The notes below the pieces were generated by a model. That model was not told the DNA's origin. It saw only the letters and a program-made list of their open reading frames with translations, and did not search any database. From the NCBI RefSeq assembly GCF_014397115.1, contig NZ_CP060720.1:1318001-1382000 (forward strand): 64,000 nt of DNA. The letters run 5' to 3'. Below, one piece after another: positions 27,016 through 36,391 of the stretch. The stretch's first letter is position 1. Every line of letters begins with the position of its first letter. Position numbers and translations under genes: made by a program. The stretch is from Vagococcus carniphilus (GTDB lineage: Bacteria; Bacillota; Bacilli; Lactobacillales; Vagococcaceae).

Positions 27016-27375
27016 GTGTATCAGGTAATAGTTACTTACAGTGAGAATGAACCCTGGTGGTTTTTTGAAGAATGGCAAGAAGATATAGTAGAAGAAAAAA
27101 GTTTTGAAACTTTTTGTTCAGCCAAAAAACATTATGATGATTTATTTGAACAATTAAAAATAACTTATGAAGAAAATAGAGTTAAACCACCGTTACTAGC
27201 TGCATTTTGGAATGATGGAGAATTGATTTATTGTGATGATTGTGACGAAGAACTTCAAGCTTATAAAGGCTTAATGTTAGTAAAAGACTACCAAAAATTA
27301 GATGATGGAGAATGTGAACATAATGAAACAGTTGATAATTGCGGAAAAACCAAGTGTTGCCAGAGACATAGCTAA
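27016..27375 (+). CDS. DUF1033 family protein
   Basis: A 119-residue acidic protein, read from GTG at 27016 because GAGGAGG lies nine bases before it and MYQVIVTYSENEPWWFFEEW is the usual DUF1033 beginning. The central region PPLLAAFWNDGELIYCDDCDEELQAYKGL is also typical. Function unknown. Its last 53 bases overlap the start of topB in another frame; that tail is rich in Cys and Asn and probably not part of the conserved fold. The topB start lies inside it, so the two genes are likely coupled. Confidence 0.8.
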   Translation: MYQVIVTYSENEPWWFFEEWQEDIVEEKSFETFCSAKKHYDDLFEQLKITYEENRVKPPLLAAFWNDGELIYCDDCDEELQAYKGLMLVKDYQKLDDGECEHNETVDNCGKTKCCQRHS

Positions 27376-29398
27376 AGTTCTTGGGGCAACGCAAAAAAGT
27401 AAAAATTATATTGAAGGAAAAAATGTTATTGTGACTTGGGCTTTAGGTCATTTATTAGGCTTAAAAATGCCTGAAGATTACAATAAGGATTGGGCAAATT
27501 GGGAGATGAATACTCTACCTATGATTCCTAAAAAAGCAGGAATCAAACCCTTGCCTAAAACAAGACCCCAACTTAAAGCTATCAGTCATTTGGCTAATCG
27601 AAGTGATGTGTCTGAAGCAGTTATTGCAACGGATGCAGGAAGAGAAGGGGAATTAGTTGCTCGTTGGATTTTAGAGTATGTTAAATTTAAAAAACCAGTA
27701 AAACGTCTATGGATTTCTTCACAAACAGATAGAGCAATCAAAGATGGATTTAATCAATTAAAACCAAGTAAAATGTATGATGATTTGTATTATTCAGCAA
27801 TTGCTCGTGCAGAGGCTGATTGGTTAGTCGGTCTGAATGTCACAAGAGCTTTGACTGTTAAATATAAAGATAGCTTATCAGCAGGACGTGTCCAAACACC
27901 AACTCTTGCCATGGTTAGAAAACAAGAAGAAAAACAAGAAAAATTTAGACCAGAAACTTATTTTACGCTTGATTTGAGTTACCAACATTTACTTGGTCGT
28001 TTGCAATTAAAAAATCCTAGACAATTTAAAGAACGTGAAAAATTAGAAGCGTTTTGTGAGTTAGTAAAAAAAGAACCAATCAAAGTTATAGATATTAAGG
28101 AAAAGAAAAAAACAGAAGCAGCACCATTGCCTTATGATTTAACAGAAATTCAAAGAGAGGCTAACCAAAGATATCAGTATTCAGCTAAAAAAACGTTATC
28201 TATTATTCAAAGATTATATGAAACACATAAAATTGTGACTTATCCAAGAACTGATTCAAAATATTTAACAACTGATATGAAACAAACAATGAAAGAAAGA
28301 CTCCATGCTGTAACTGTAATGGACAGCTCCCGCGTGAAAACCATAATCAAAGATGGTGGAGTGGTGAAACAAAAAAGTGTGTTCCAAAATGGAAAAGTAA
28401 CAGACCATCATGGATTAATTCCAACAGAGCAAGCACCTAAGCTAGAAAAACTTGATAACGATGAAATGAAGATTTATCGTTTAATTGTTGAGCGATTCTT
28501 AGGATTGTTTGAAGACCCTTATGTTTCAATGAATCAAACGATTATTGCAAAAAATAAAGAAGCAGAGTTTATTTTTAGACAAAATAAAGTTGAGTCATAT
28601 GGATGGAAAAAAGAAAAAGAATCAGAAACAAATCAATTAGATTTTAAAGTGGGACAAGGAATTCCTCATAATTTTATTATTAATAAGGAATTAACAACAC
28701 CTCCAGCTTCCTTAAATGAAGGTACATTGTTGGGGCAAATGGAAAAACATAGCCTAGGTACACCTGCTACTCGAGCAGAAATAATTGAAAAGTTAATTAG
28801 CTCCGAATTAATGGAGAGAGTACCTGGTAAATTAATGGTTACCGCAAAAGGGAAACAGCTATTAACACTTGTTAATCCATCTCTTGTAACACCTGATTTG
28901 ACTGCTGAATGGGAAATTTCTCTCGAAAAAATTGCTCAAGGTAAATTAAATCATCGTCAATTTATTCAATCGATTGAAAATGAGACAACACGTTTAGTAA
29001 AAGAAATAAAAATGAGTGAAGATAAATATGTCGATCATTCATTAACAACAAAAGATTGTCCAGAGTGTGGTTCGAAACTAAGAGAGAAAAACACACGTGA
29101 TGGTAAGATTCTTGTTTGTAGTAGTGATGATTGTTCTTATCGCAGGAGAAAAGATCCTAAAGTATCTAATCATAGATGTCCACAATGTAAGAAAAAAATG
29201 GAAATATTAGAAAATAAAAATGGGTCATACTTTAAGTGTAAAAACTGTAATATCACTGAAAAGATGGAGAAAAAAGGCGGCAAAAACAAAAAAATGACGA
29301 AACATGAAGAACGTCGTTTGATGAAGAAATATAATGACAAAGAAGAGCAAGAAAGTCCATTGGCATTAGCCCTTAAAGCGGCTATGAAAGATCAATAA
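27323..29398 (+). CDS. topB: DNA topoisomerase III
   Basis: A 691-residue type IA topoisomerase that relaxes and decatenates DNA via a transient 5'-phosphotyrosine link. TOPRIM domain at the N-terminus (LIIAEKPSVARDIAKVLG, then ATDAGREGELVAR). Active tyrosine in IVTYPRTDSKYL near residue 306. The C-terminal tail has two zinc-finger-like modules (CPECGSKL...CSSDDC and CPQCKKKM...CKNC) and a basic end. The start is the ATG at 27323, thirteen bases after GGAG and inside the preceding gene. A terminator follows. Confidence 0.93.
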   Translation: MKQLIIAEKPSVARDIAKVLGATQKSKNYIEGKNVIVTWALGHLLGLKMPEDYNKDWANWEMNTLPMIPKKAGIKPLPKTRPQLKAISHLANRSDVSEAVIATDAGREGELVARWILEYVKFKKPVKRLWISSQTDRAIKDGFNQLKPSKMYDDLYYSAIARAEADWLVGLNVTRALTVKYKDSLSAGRVQTPTLAMVRKQEEKQEKFRPETYFTLDLSYQHLLGRLQLKNPRQFKEREKLEAFCELVKKEPIKVIDIKEKKKTEAAPLPYDLTEIQREANQRYQYSAKKTLSIIQRLYETHKIVTYPRTDSKYLTTDMKQTMKERLHAVTVMDSSRVKTIIKDGGVVKQKSVFQNGKVTDHHGLIPTEQAPKLEKLDNDEMKIYRLIVERFLGLFEDPYVSMNQTIIAKNKEAEFIFRQNKVESYGWKKEKESETNQLDFKVGQGIPHNFIINKELTTPPASLNEGTLLGQMEKHSLGTPATRAEIIEKLISSELMERVPGKLMVTAKGKQLLTLVNPSLVTPDLTAEWEISLEKIAQGKLNHRQFIQSIENETTRLVKEIKMSEDKYVDHSLTTKDCPECGSKLREKNTRDGKILVCSSDDCSYRRRKDPKVSNHRCPQCKKKMEILENKNGSYFKCKNCNITEKMEKKGGKNKKMTKHEERRLMKKYNDKEEQESPLALALKAAMKDQ

Positions 29399-29401
29399 AA
29401 T

Positions 29402-29459
29402 AAAGACTCGCGTATTTAAAGCTTAGATATTTTCTAAGATAAGTACGTGGTCTTTTTTT
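29402..29459 (+). terminator. Rho-independent terminator after topB
   Basis: Base stem AAAGAC/GTCTTT extended by CGTA/TACG-type pairs, with an inner hairpin CTTAGA/CTAAG, then seven T. Confidence 0.7.
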
Positions 29460-29498
29460 CATCAAGAATGTTATAATAAGCAAATAGGGGGTTGTTTT

Positions 29499-30884
29499 AT
29501 GAAAAATGATATGTGGGAAGTATTTGAACAACAGCGTGAATTTTTTAGCACACAAAAAACGCATTCTATTGATTTTAGAGTAAAACAATTAAAAAAATTA
29601 AAAAATCAAATTAATCGATATGAAGAAGAATTACTGGATGCCTTACAAAAGGATTTAGGAAAAGCTACCACAGAAAGTTTTATGACTGAAATTGGATTAG
29701 TTTATCGCCATTTAGATGAGATGATTAAGAAATTACCAAAATGGGGCGGTAGAAAAAAAGTTTCCACACCTCTGTTTTTATGGCCAGCACAAAGCTATAC
29801 GGTTCAAGCACCATATGGTAATACGTTGATTTTATCTCCTTTTAATTATCCGGTATTATTAACGATAGATCCATTAATTGGTGCAATAGCAGGTGGTAAT
29901 ACAGCCATTGTCGGTATGTCAGAATATACAGAAGCGACTAATTTTGTTTTAGAGGTACTAATTTCAGAAGTTTTTCCAGAACACTACATCAAATTTTTTA
30001 CAACAAGTAAAGAACTAAATCAAGAAGTATTATCGTTTAAATTTGATAAAATATTTTTTACAGGTAGTGAAAAAGTTGGGAAAATTATTTTAGAAAAAGC
30101 AGCTAAAAATATGACACCCGTCACACTAGAACTAGGTGGAAAAAGCCCAGTTATTGTTACTAAATATGCTGATTTAGAAATAGCAGCAGATCGAATTATT
30201 TGGGGGAAATTTATTAATGCAGGACAAACATGTGTTGCACCAGATTATTGTTTAGTAGACGAATCAATTAAAGCTTCTTTTATTAAATTGTTGAATGAAA
30301 GAATTACGCTTTTTTTTGGCAATTCAATTAAAAATTCTAGTGATTATGGTCGAATTATTAACGACAGATCAATGAATCGTTTGATTAATATAATCAAACA
30401 AGATGAACCATATTTAGTGACAGGTGGAGATTATGATTTAGAGAAAAAATACATTGAGCCGACAATTTTGTCTGGCAAGATGAATGATTCGCTAGCTTCA
30501 ATGTCTGAAGAAATATTTGGTCCGATTTTACCAGTCCTTAGTTATGAGAACTTATATGAAGTTATTCCTTTTATAAAAAAACAAGGACAACCACTGGCTT
30601 TTTATCCTTTTAGTAGTGATAAAGATGAAATTGAATTTTTAATCAATAGTGTTAATTTTGGTGGAGCAACCATTAATGATACTATTTTACATTTAGCTAA
30701 CGAGAATTTACCATTTGGTGGTGTGGGAACTTCAGGTATGGGAAGTTATCATGGCATCAAATCACTTGAAAGTTTTAGTCACACCAAATCTGTATTAAAG
30801 AGATCGACTTTATTAAAAATACCACTCATGTTTCCACCCTATACAAAGGAAAAAGATAATATTATTCGCACTTTTTTTAAGTAA
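29499..30884 (+). CDS. Aldehyde dehydrogenase family protein
   Basis: A 461-residue NAD(P)-dependent aldehyde dehydrogenase of the ALDH3 / YwdH-like type, judging from its short length and helical N-terminus without the usual Rossmann preamble. Nucleotide-binding FTGSEKVGKIILEKAAKN, catalytic Glu in VTLELGGKSP, catalytic Cys in NAGQTCVAPDYCLV near residue 248, and ESFSHTKSVLKRS at the end are all present, so it looks active. Such enzymes oxidise medium- or long-chain and stress-derived aldehydes to acids. Substrate unknown. It is a single-gene unit starting 100 bases after topB; SD AGGGGG. Confidence 0.88.
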   Translation: MKNDMWEVFEQQREFFSTQKTHSIDFRVKQLKKLKNQINRYEEELLDALQKDLGKATTESFMTEIGLVYRHLDEMIKKLPKWGGRKKVSTPLFLWPAQSYTVQAPYGNTLILSPFNYPVLLTIDPLIGAIAGGNTAIVGMSEYTEATNFVLEVLISEVFPEHYIKFFTTSKELNQEVLSFKFDKIFFTGSEKVGKIILEKAAKNMTPVTLELGGKSPVIVTKYADLEIAADRIIWGKFINAGQTCVAPDYCLVDESIKASFIKLLNERITLFFGNSIKNSSDYGRIINDRSMNRLINIIKQDEPYLVTGGDYDLEKKYIEPTILSGKMNDSLASMSEEIFGPILPVLSYENLYEVIPFIKKQGQPLAFYPFSSDKDEIEFLINSVNFGGATINDTILHLANENLPFGGVGTSGMGSYHGIKSLESFSHTKSVLKRSTLLKIPLMFPPYTKEKDNIIRTFFK

Positions 30885-30943
30885 ATTCACAAAAAAAGCT
30901 CTTTATAGTATAATGTGGATGGATCAAAGTAAGGAGTTTATAT

Positions 30944-33289
30944 ATGGCAAAAAAGAAAAAGGGGAAAGCACCCACTAAGAAACAAAAACAGCAACAAGAA
31001 AAAACAACTTATTTCTTAATAGGTGTTGCTTTTATTATATTTGGAATTCTAGGTGGTCTAAAATTAGGATTTCTAGGTATATTAATGGCCAATGTATTTC
31101 GCTTTTTAGTTGGAAATACTTATGTTGTCATGGCCGTTTTGTTAATATTGTACGGCTTTTTATTAATTTTTATGGGAAAAGACCCAAAGTTCAAACGAAA
31201 GTCAATTTGGATTGGAGCTTTAGTCTTTTATTTAAGTTTTTTACTGTTTGTTGAAATTGGCTTATTCAAACAAATTAACCGAGATACTGCCATTATTACA
31301 TTAACTTGGCAAAAAATATTTGCGGATATAAAAGTTAATAAAATTACGCAATCTGTTGGTGGAGGGATGCTTGGCGCAACGATTTATAGTGCTACTTACT
31401 TCCTAGTTTCGAAATTTGGCTCTTACGTTGTTTCTTTTACAGGAATGATTATCGGAGCGTTACTTGTTTTTAATGTTGGTTTAACAGATGTTATTGAAAA
31501 AATCAGAGCTTGGGGTGGAAATGCCTTTAACTCAATGGATGAAAAGAAACAACAATTAGCAGAAAAACAAGAAGAAAAAAAAAAGCTGAAGAGTGAGAAC
31601 GAGAAAAAGAAACTTTCAGAAAATAATGTAAGAAAATTAACTCCAGGTGAAGAATTAGCGCAAACAAATAAAGAAGTTACTTCGGAGCCAGATATTGAAT
31701 CAGAACAGATGACATTAGAAATAGATAGCTATCAAGATAATTATCAAAAGAAACAGATAGAAAAACCTGCTAAAGAAGCTAAAGTTCCAAAAGATAAAAT
31801 GCAGGAAAAGGAAACAAATATTCATTTTGAATTACCTGAAGAGGTCGATAATCCAGATTATATTCTTCCTTCGATTGATTTATTAAATGATATTCCTCTG
31901 ACAGATCAGAGTAAGGAGTATAAATTAGTTGAAAAAAATGTACAGGTATTAGAACGAACTTTTGATAGTTTTGGTGTGGATGCTAAAGTTGTCAGAGCAA
32001 GTTTAGGCCCTTCTGTTACAAAGTTTGAAATTCAACCAGCTGTAGGTGTTAAGGTGAGTAAAATTGTTAGTTTAACAGATGACTTAGCTCTAGCATTAGC
32101 AGCTAAAGATATTCGAATGGAGGCACCTATTCCTGGTAAATCATTAATTGGTATTGAGGTGCCAAACCAAACAACTAGCATGGTCTCCTTCAGAGATGTT
32201 ATTGAATCTGGTGAAAGTAATCCTGAGAGTTTACTAGAGGTTCCACTTGGTAGAAGTATTTCAGGTGAAGTTATGAATGCCGATTTAACGAAAATGCCCC
32301 ATTTATTAATAGCTGGATCAACTGGTAGTGGTAAGTCCGTTTGTATTAACGGGATTATCTCTTGTCTACTAATGAAGGCAAAACCAAATCAAGTTAAATT
32401 GATGATGATTGACCCGAAAATGGTAGAGTTAAATGTTTATAATGGCATTCCTCATTTGCTAACACCGGTTGTAACTAATCCAAGAAAAGCAGCTCAAGCA
32501 CTCCAAAAAGTTGTTGAAGAGATGGAACGTCGTTATGAGTTATTTGCTGGTTTTGGTGTTAGAAATATGAATGGCTATAACGATATGGTAAGACGTCATA
32601 ATGCAGAAACGGGAGAAACTAAATCTGTTCTTCCTTTCATTGTTGTAATCGTAGATGAGTTGGCAGATTTAATGATGGTGGCTAGTAACGAAGTTGAAGA
32701 TGCTATTATCCGTTTAGCTCAGATGGCTCGTGCCGCAGGAATTCACATGATTCTAGCAACGCAACGACCAAGTGTTGATGTTATTACCGGAATTATTAAA
32801 GCAAACGTACCTTCAAGAATCGCTTTTGCTGTTTCAAGCGGGATTGATTCTCGTACGATTATTGATGGAAATGGTGCTGAAAAGCTACTTGGTCGAGGAG
32901 ATATGCTCTTTGTACCAATGGGAGAAAATAAACCGATTCGTGTTCAAGGAGCCTTCATTTCTGATCAAGAAGTTGAAAATATCGTTGAATTTGTAACGAG
33001 TCAACAAGAAGCTGATTATCAAGAACACATGATGCCATCAGATGAAGTTGAAACGTCGTCAGGCACTGCTGATTCAGTTGATGAGTATTTTGAGGATGCT
33101 AAAGCTTTAATTATCGAAATGCAAACGGCAAGTATCTCATTACTTCAACGTCGCTTTAGAATAGGGTATAATCGTGCAGCTAGATTGATTGATGAACTAG
33201 AAGAGCATGGTGTTGTAGGACCTTCTGAGGGAAGTAAACCAAGAAAAGTATTACTAACTTATTTACCTGAAGAAGAAACAACCGAATAA
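30944..33289 (+). CDS. ftsK: DNA translocase FtsK/SpoIIIE
   Basis: A 781-residue septal DNA pump that clears chromosome ends from the division site. Lys-rich N-terminal leader, four transmembrane helices (about 26-185), a charged linker of about 120 residues rich in Glu and Lys, then the motor: Walker A GSTGSGKSVC near 460, Walker B VVIVDELADLMM, and a C-terminal winged-helix gamma domain (QTASISLLQRRFRIGYNRAA) that reads KOPS/SRS-type DNA motifs. AAGGAG precedes the ATG. Length matches Firmicute FtsK. Confidence 0.95.
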   Translation: MAKKKKGKAPTKKQKQQQEKTTYFLIGVAFIIFGILGGLKLGFLGILMANVFRFLVGNTYVVMAVLLILYGFLLIFMGKDPKFKRKSIWIGALVFYLSFLLFVEIGLFKQINRDTAIITLTWQKIFADIKVNKITQSVGGGMLGATIYSATYFLVSKFGSYVVSFTGMIIGALLVFNVGLTDVIEKIRAWGGNAFNSMDEKKQQLAEKQEEKKKLKSENEKKKLSENNVRKLTPGEELAQTNKEVTSEPDIESEQMTLEIDSYQDNYQKKQIEKPAKEAKVPKDKMQEKETNIHFELPEEVDNPDYILPSIDLLNDIPLTDQSKEYKLVEKNVQVLERTFDSFGVDAKVVRASLGPSVTKFEIQPAVGVKVSKIVSLTDDLALALAAKDIRMEAPIPGKSLIGIEVPNQTTSMVSFRDVIESGESNPESLLEVPLGRSISGEVMNADLTKMPHLLIAGSTGSGKSVCINGIISCLLMKAKPNQVKLMMIDPKMVELNVYNGIPHLLTPVVTNPRKAAQALQKVVEEMERRYELFAGFGVRNMNGYNDMVRRHNAETGETKSVLPFIVVIVDELADLMMVASNEVEDAIIRLAQMARAAGIHMILATQRPSVDVITGIIKANVPSRIAFAVSSGIDSRTIIDGNGAEKLLGRGDMLFVPMGENKPIRVQGAFISDQEVENIVEFVTSQQEADYQEHMMPSDEVETSSGTADSVDEYFEDAKALIIEMQTASISLLQRRFRIGYNRAARLIDELEEHGVVGPSEGSKPRKVLLTYLPEEETTE

Positions 33290-33294
33290 TAGAC

Positions 33295-33356
33295 AAAAAA
33301 GTCAAAGGTCATATTACTTAACAAGTTTAAGTAAAATAATCTTTGACTTTTTTTTT
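33295..33356. terminator. Bidirectional terminator between ftsK and the antiporter gene
   Basis: AAAAAAGTCAAAG pairs with CTTTGACTTTTTT, with further pairing ATTACTTAA/TTTAAGTAA above. Convergent genes on both sides share it. Confidence 0.88.
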
Positions 33357-35452
33357 TAGTCATCAAATGTACCTTGAAGGAAAGTTGATTCATTGTAATT
33401 AACTGATTGTCTTAATTGATGAGCCAATTCAGATGAAATCTTACCTTGCTCGAAAAGGCATTGAATAACGGTTCTTTCTTCATCTAAAGTTTTTAAGAAG
33501 TATTCTTGATAAACAATCTGATACTCTTCTTGTTGTCTTAATTGATAATTAGTAATGCGGTCAATCTTACTTTGATATTCTAAAATAATTTGATGCAAAA
33601 TAGAGTTCTTTAAGACAAAATGTTCATCCGAAGTATCTAGTTCATTTTGACAAGATTTAAGAGCACTTATGGCTTGTTTTGAACTTTCATTTTCTAGTAA
33701 AATGACGCTTCTTTGGTTACTTTTCGGATCATATTTTTGATGTAAAAATGTTTTAAGAAGTAGTCTTTTAGTTCTTTTTTTAGCTTTGAATAAAGATTGC
33801 TTCATGACGATTGTAAAGTTAGTGCTGTGGGCACGTTTTTTATATTTGAGCATTTGTAAATAATTTTTAGCAATTGTTCTTGGAAAATCATGTTCATTCG
33901 TTAATTTCATGACGGCATTGAATTCATTTTGAACGGCAATTTGTCTATAATCCATCTCAATTTTATGATAGAGCTCGTTCGATGTAATCGTATCATTTAA
34001 ATAAAGAGTTTTTAACTGTTTATCTAAGTCGTTTAAAATATCTGTTACAACAGTTTTGTTTTCTGTCTTAAGTTCTTTTTGAAGTTCGTTAATGGCTTTT
34101 TTAGTCATTAGCTTCTTAGCTTCAACCTCAGATAAATCTGAATGAACGTTACTTTCTTCGAATTCTGTATCCATAAAAGCTTCATCCCCCGTTAAAATTA
34201 AACGAGTTCTTTTCTTAGTTAGAACTGGAAGGGCGATAACTGCCACAATTAAACTAGTCAAGATAACACCACTGGCTAGGAAGATTATCAAGTAGCGTTC
34301 TTTAAATATTTCACCATCTAGTAAAAAGAATGGAATAGAAAGAACCATAGCCATTGTAACGGCTCCACGAACCCCTGTTAGTCCAGTTAAAAGGGCTGTG
34401 TAAAATTTAGGCTTAACATTAACTAAATTTCTAGATTTAAAGTAACTAAACCACATGTAACCATATGACCAAATGGTCCGAATAATTAAAAGAATTAACC
34501 AAATAATAATAACGTAACCAATCAATGTCCAATTGTTAATCGCCGGATTTATGATGGCAGAATGCATTGCAAATGGTAGGGATGCTCCTAAGACAACAAA
34601 GACAATCCCGTTTAGTTGGTAAATAATAATATCCCAAACTCTTGTGGAAACTAACTTTATTTCAGAGTATTGTCTTCTATAAAGTGGTTCTTGTTGGATA
34701 GAAACAACTCCTGCAACAACAACTGCAATTACGCCTGAAGCATGAAATATTTCTGCTGCAATAAAGATTATAAAAGGTGTTAATACTTGAAGTGATACAT
34801 GTAAAATCACATCTTGTATCCCTTGTCGCAATAAAATAGTTTCAACAAAATAAAATAATTTAGATAAAAGAAAACCGACCAACATGCCAATAAACGCCAT
34901 ATAAAGAAAATCTGTTGTTGCTGTTTTAACAGAAAATGACCCTGTTAAAAAGGCTGCTAATGCGTACTTAAAAGCAATTAAACCACTGGCGTCATTGATT
35001 AAACTTTCACCACTTATCAAACTTAGAAGTCTCTTGGGGAGTTTGACTTGTTCAGCAATCCCTTGAACGGCAACCGGATCAGTTGGAGAAAGAACAGCTG
35101 CTAGAGCAAACGAAAGTGGTAGTGAAATCTCTGCTACAAAAAAGTTAATTAAGAAGCCACCTAAGAGAGTTGTCAGTAGAACTAACCAAATCGCATTGGC
35201 AAAAATCGGGGCTCGTAATTCCCAGAGTTCTTTTTTTGGAAAATGCTTAGCATCTGCGTAAAGTAAGGGCGCAATAAAGAGTAGCATAAACCAATCCGTT
35301 TCAAGTTCAATTTTGACATTTAACAGCAAAGCAGCCATTACACCTAGGGCAATTTCAATTAACGCTGTGGGCATAAAAACCATATAATGACTAATTATAT
35401 TTGAAATGATAACGAGTAAAATCAGTAAAATAGTTGTTTCTAAAACGGCCAT
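33356..35452 (-). CDS. Na+/H+ antiporter, CPA1 family
   Basis: A 698-residue monovalent cation:proton antiporter. About twelve hydrophobic helices fill residues 1-410; the CPA1 signatures ALAAVLSPTDPVAV and SGESLINDASGLIAF (the ND pair that binds the ion) are present. A long cytoplasmic tail (about 420-698) is helical and charged and probably regulatory. The ATG at 35452 has AAAAGGAGG upstream. Likely role: Na+ or K+ extrusion and pH homeostasis; ion selectivity cannot be read from sequence. No operon partner. Confidence 0.88.
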   Translation of the reverse strand: MAVLETTILLILLVIISNIISHYMVFMPTALIEIALGVMAALLLNVKIELETDWFMLLFIAPLLYADAKHFPKKELWELRAPIFANAIWLVLLTTLLGGFLINFFVAEISLPLSFALAAVLSPTDPVAVQGIAEQVKLPKRLLSLISGESLINDASGLIAFKYALAAFLTGSFSVKTATTDFLYMAFIGMLVGFLLSKLFYFVETILLRQGIQDVILHVSLQVLTPFIIFIAAEIFHASGVIAVVVAGVVSIQQEPLYRRQYSEIKLVSTRVWDIIIYQLNGIVFVVLGASLPFAMHSAIINPAINNWTLIGYVIIIWLILLIIRTIWSYGYMWFSYFKSRNLVNVKPKFYTALLTGLTGVRGAVTMAMVLSIPFFLLDGEIFKERYLIIFLASGVILTSLIVAVIALPVLTKKRTRLILTGDEAFMDTEFEESNVHSDLSEVEAKKLMTKKAINELQKELKTENKTVVTDILNDLDKQLKTLYLNDTITSNELYHKIEMDYRQIAVQNEFNAVMKLTNEHDFPRTIAKNYLQMLKYKKRAHSTNFTIVMKQSLFKAKKRTKRLLLKTFLHQKYDPKSNQRSVILLENESSKQAISALKSCQNELDTSDEHFVLKNSILHQIILEYQSKIDRITNYQLRQQEEYQIVYQEYFLKTLDEERTVIQCLFEQGKISSELAHQLRQSVNYNESTFLQGTFDD

Positions 35453-35530
35453 AAAATACCTCCTTTTTATATTCTTTCTTATTATAACAAAAAAATTTGC
35501 CCGTTTTTAGATAAATAGTGTTTTTCATCA

Positions 35531-35565
35531 GACAAATGCTCATCTTACAAAACTGTTCGTTTGTC
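35531..35565. promoter_or_regulatory. Inverted repeat in the promoter region of the BceAB-like genes
   Basis: GACAAA and TTTGTC lie 23 bases apart, about 100 bases before the ATPase start and in the spacer between two divergent genes. Response regulators of BceR type bind inverted sites upstream of such transporters, but the arms here are short and I cannot assign a regulator. Confidence 0.25.
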
Positions 35566-35641
35566 GTTAGGTCAATGAATGTTCTTATCTAGGGATTTTT
35601 AATAAACTATGAGTAAGAAAATATTAGAAAGAGGTCTAATC

Positions 35642-36391
35642 ATGTTAGAAATTAATAATGTTACAAAAACATATGGAGAAAATATTAAATATCAAGCACT
35701 TAAAGGAATCAACCTGACTGTCAATGAAGGAGAATTCGTGGGTGTTATGGGACCTTCTGGTAGTGGGAAATCAACTTTACTTAACTTAATTGGTACGATT
35801 GATAAACCAACCTCTGGAACAGTTTCATTAGATGGTTTTGAACCAGCTAAGTTAAATCAAGAACAATTAGCTAAATTCAGACGGAATCAATTAGGTTTTG
35901 TTTTTCAAAGTTTTAATCTAATGCCAACACTTACGGTAGAAGAGAATATTGTTTTACCATTAACTCTTGATGGTGAAAAAGTAAGTGTCATGAAGAAAAA
36001 ACTACATGAGGTTTCTGCAACATTAGGAATTGATAGTTTGTTAAAGAAAAGAATTGCAACTATCTCTGGTGGACAAGCTCAACGCGTGGCGATTGCTCGA
36101 GCGATGATTCATCAACCAAAATTATTACTGGCAGATGAGCCTACAGGTAACTTAGATACTAAGTCTTCAAAAGATGTTATGGGCCTATTATCAGACTTAA
36201 ATCAAGAAGAAAAATCAACTATCTTAATGGTGACTCATGATCCATTTGCAGCTAGTTACTGTGAAAAAATTATTTTTATTAAAGATGGTGAATTAGTTCA
36301 ACAAATTCAACGTAACGGTAGTCGTTCTGAGTTTTACGACGTTATCTTAGAAAGTTTAAGAGAGTTAGAAGGTGTTTCGGATGAGATTTAA
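35642..36391 (+). CDS. ABC transporter ATPase, BceA/LolD-like
   Basis: A 249-residue ATPase. Walker A GPSGSGKSTLLN, Q-loop FVFQSFNLMPT, signature ISGGQAQRVAIARA and Walker B LLLADEPTGNLD are all intact. The start at 35642 is preferred (GAGG upstream and MLEINNVTKTYGE is the family beginning); 35609 would add eleven residues. With the FtsX-type permease that overlaps its end, it forms a BceAB-like pair used by Firmicutes to resist peptide antibiotics such as bacitracin. No two-component system is next to it. Confidence 0.88.
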   Translation: MLEINNVTKTYGENIKYQALKGINLTVNEGEFVGVMGPSGSGKSTLLNLIGTIDKPTSGTVSLDGFEPAKLNQEQLAKFRRNQLGFVFQSFNLMPTLTVEENIVLPLTLDGEKVSVMKKKLHEVSATLGIDSLLKKRIATISGGQAQRVAIARAMIHQPKLLLADEPTGNLDTKSSKDVMGLLSDLNQEEKSTILMVTHDPFAASYCEKIIFIKDGELVQQIQRNGSRSEFYDVILESLRELEGVSDEI

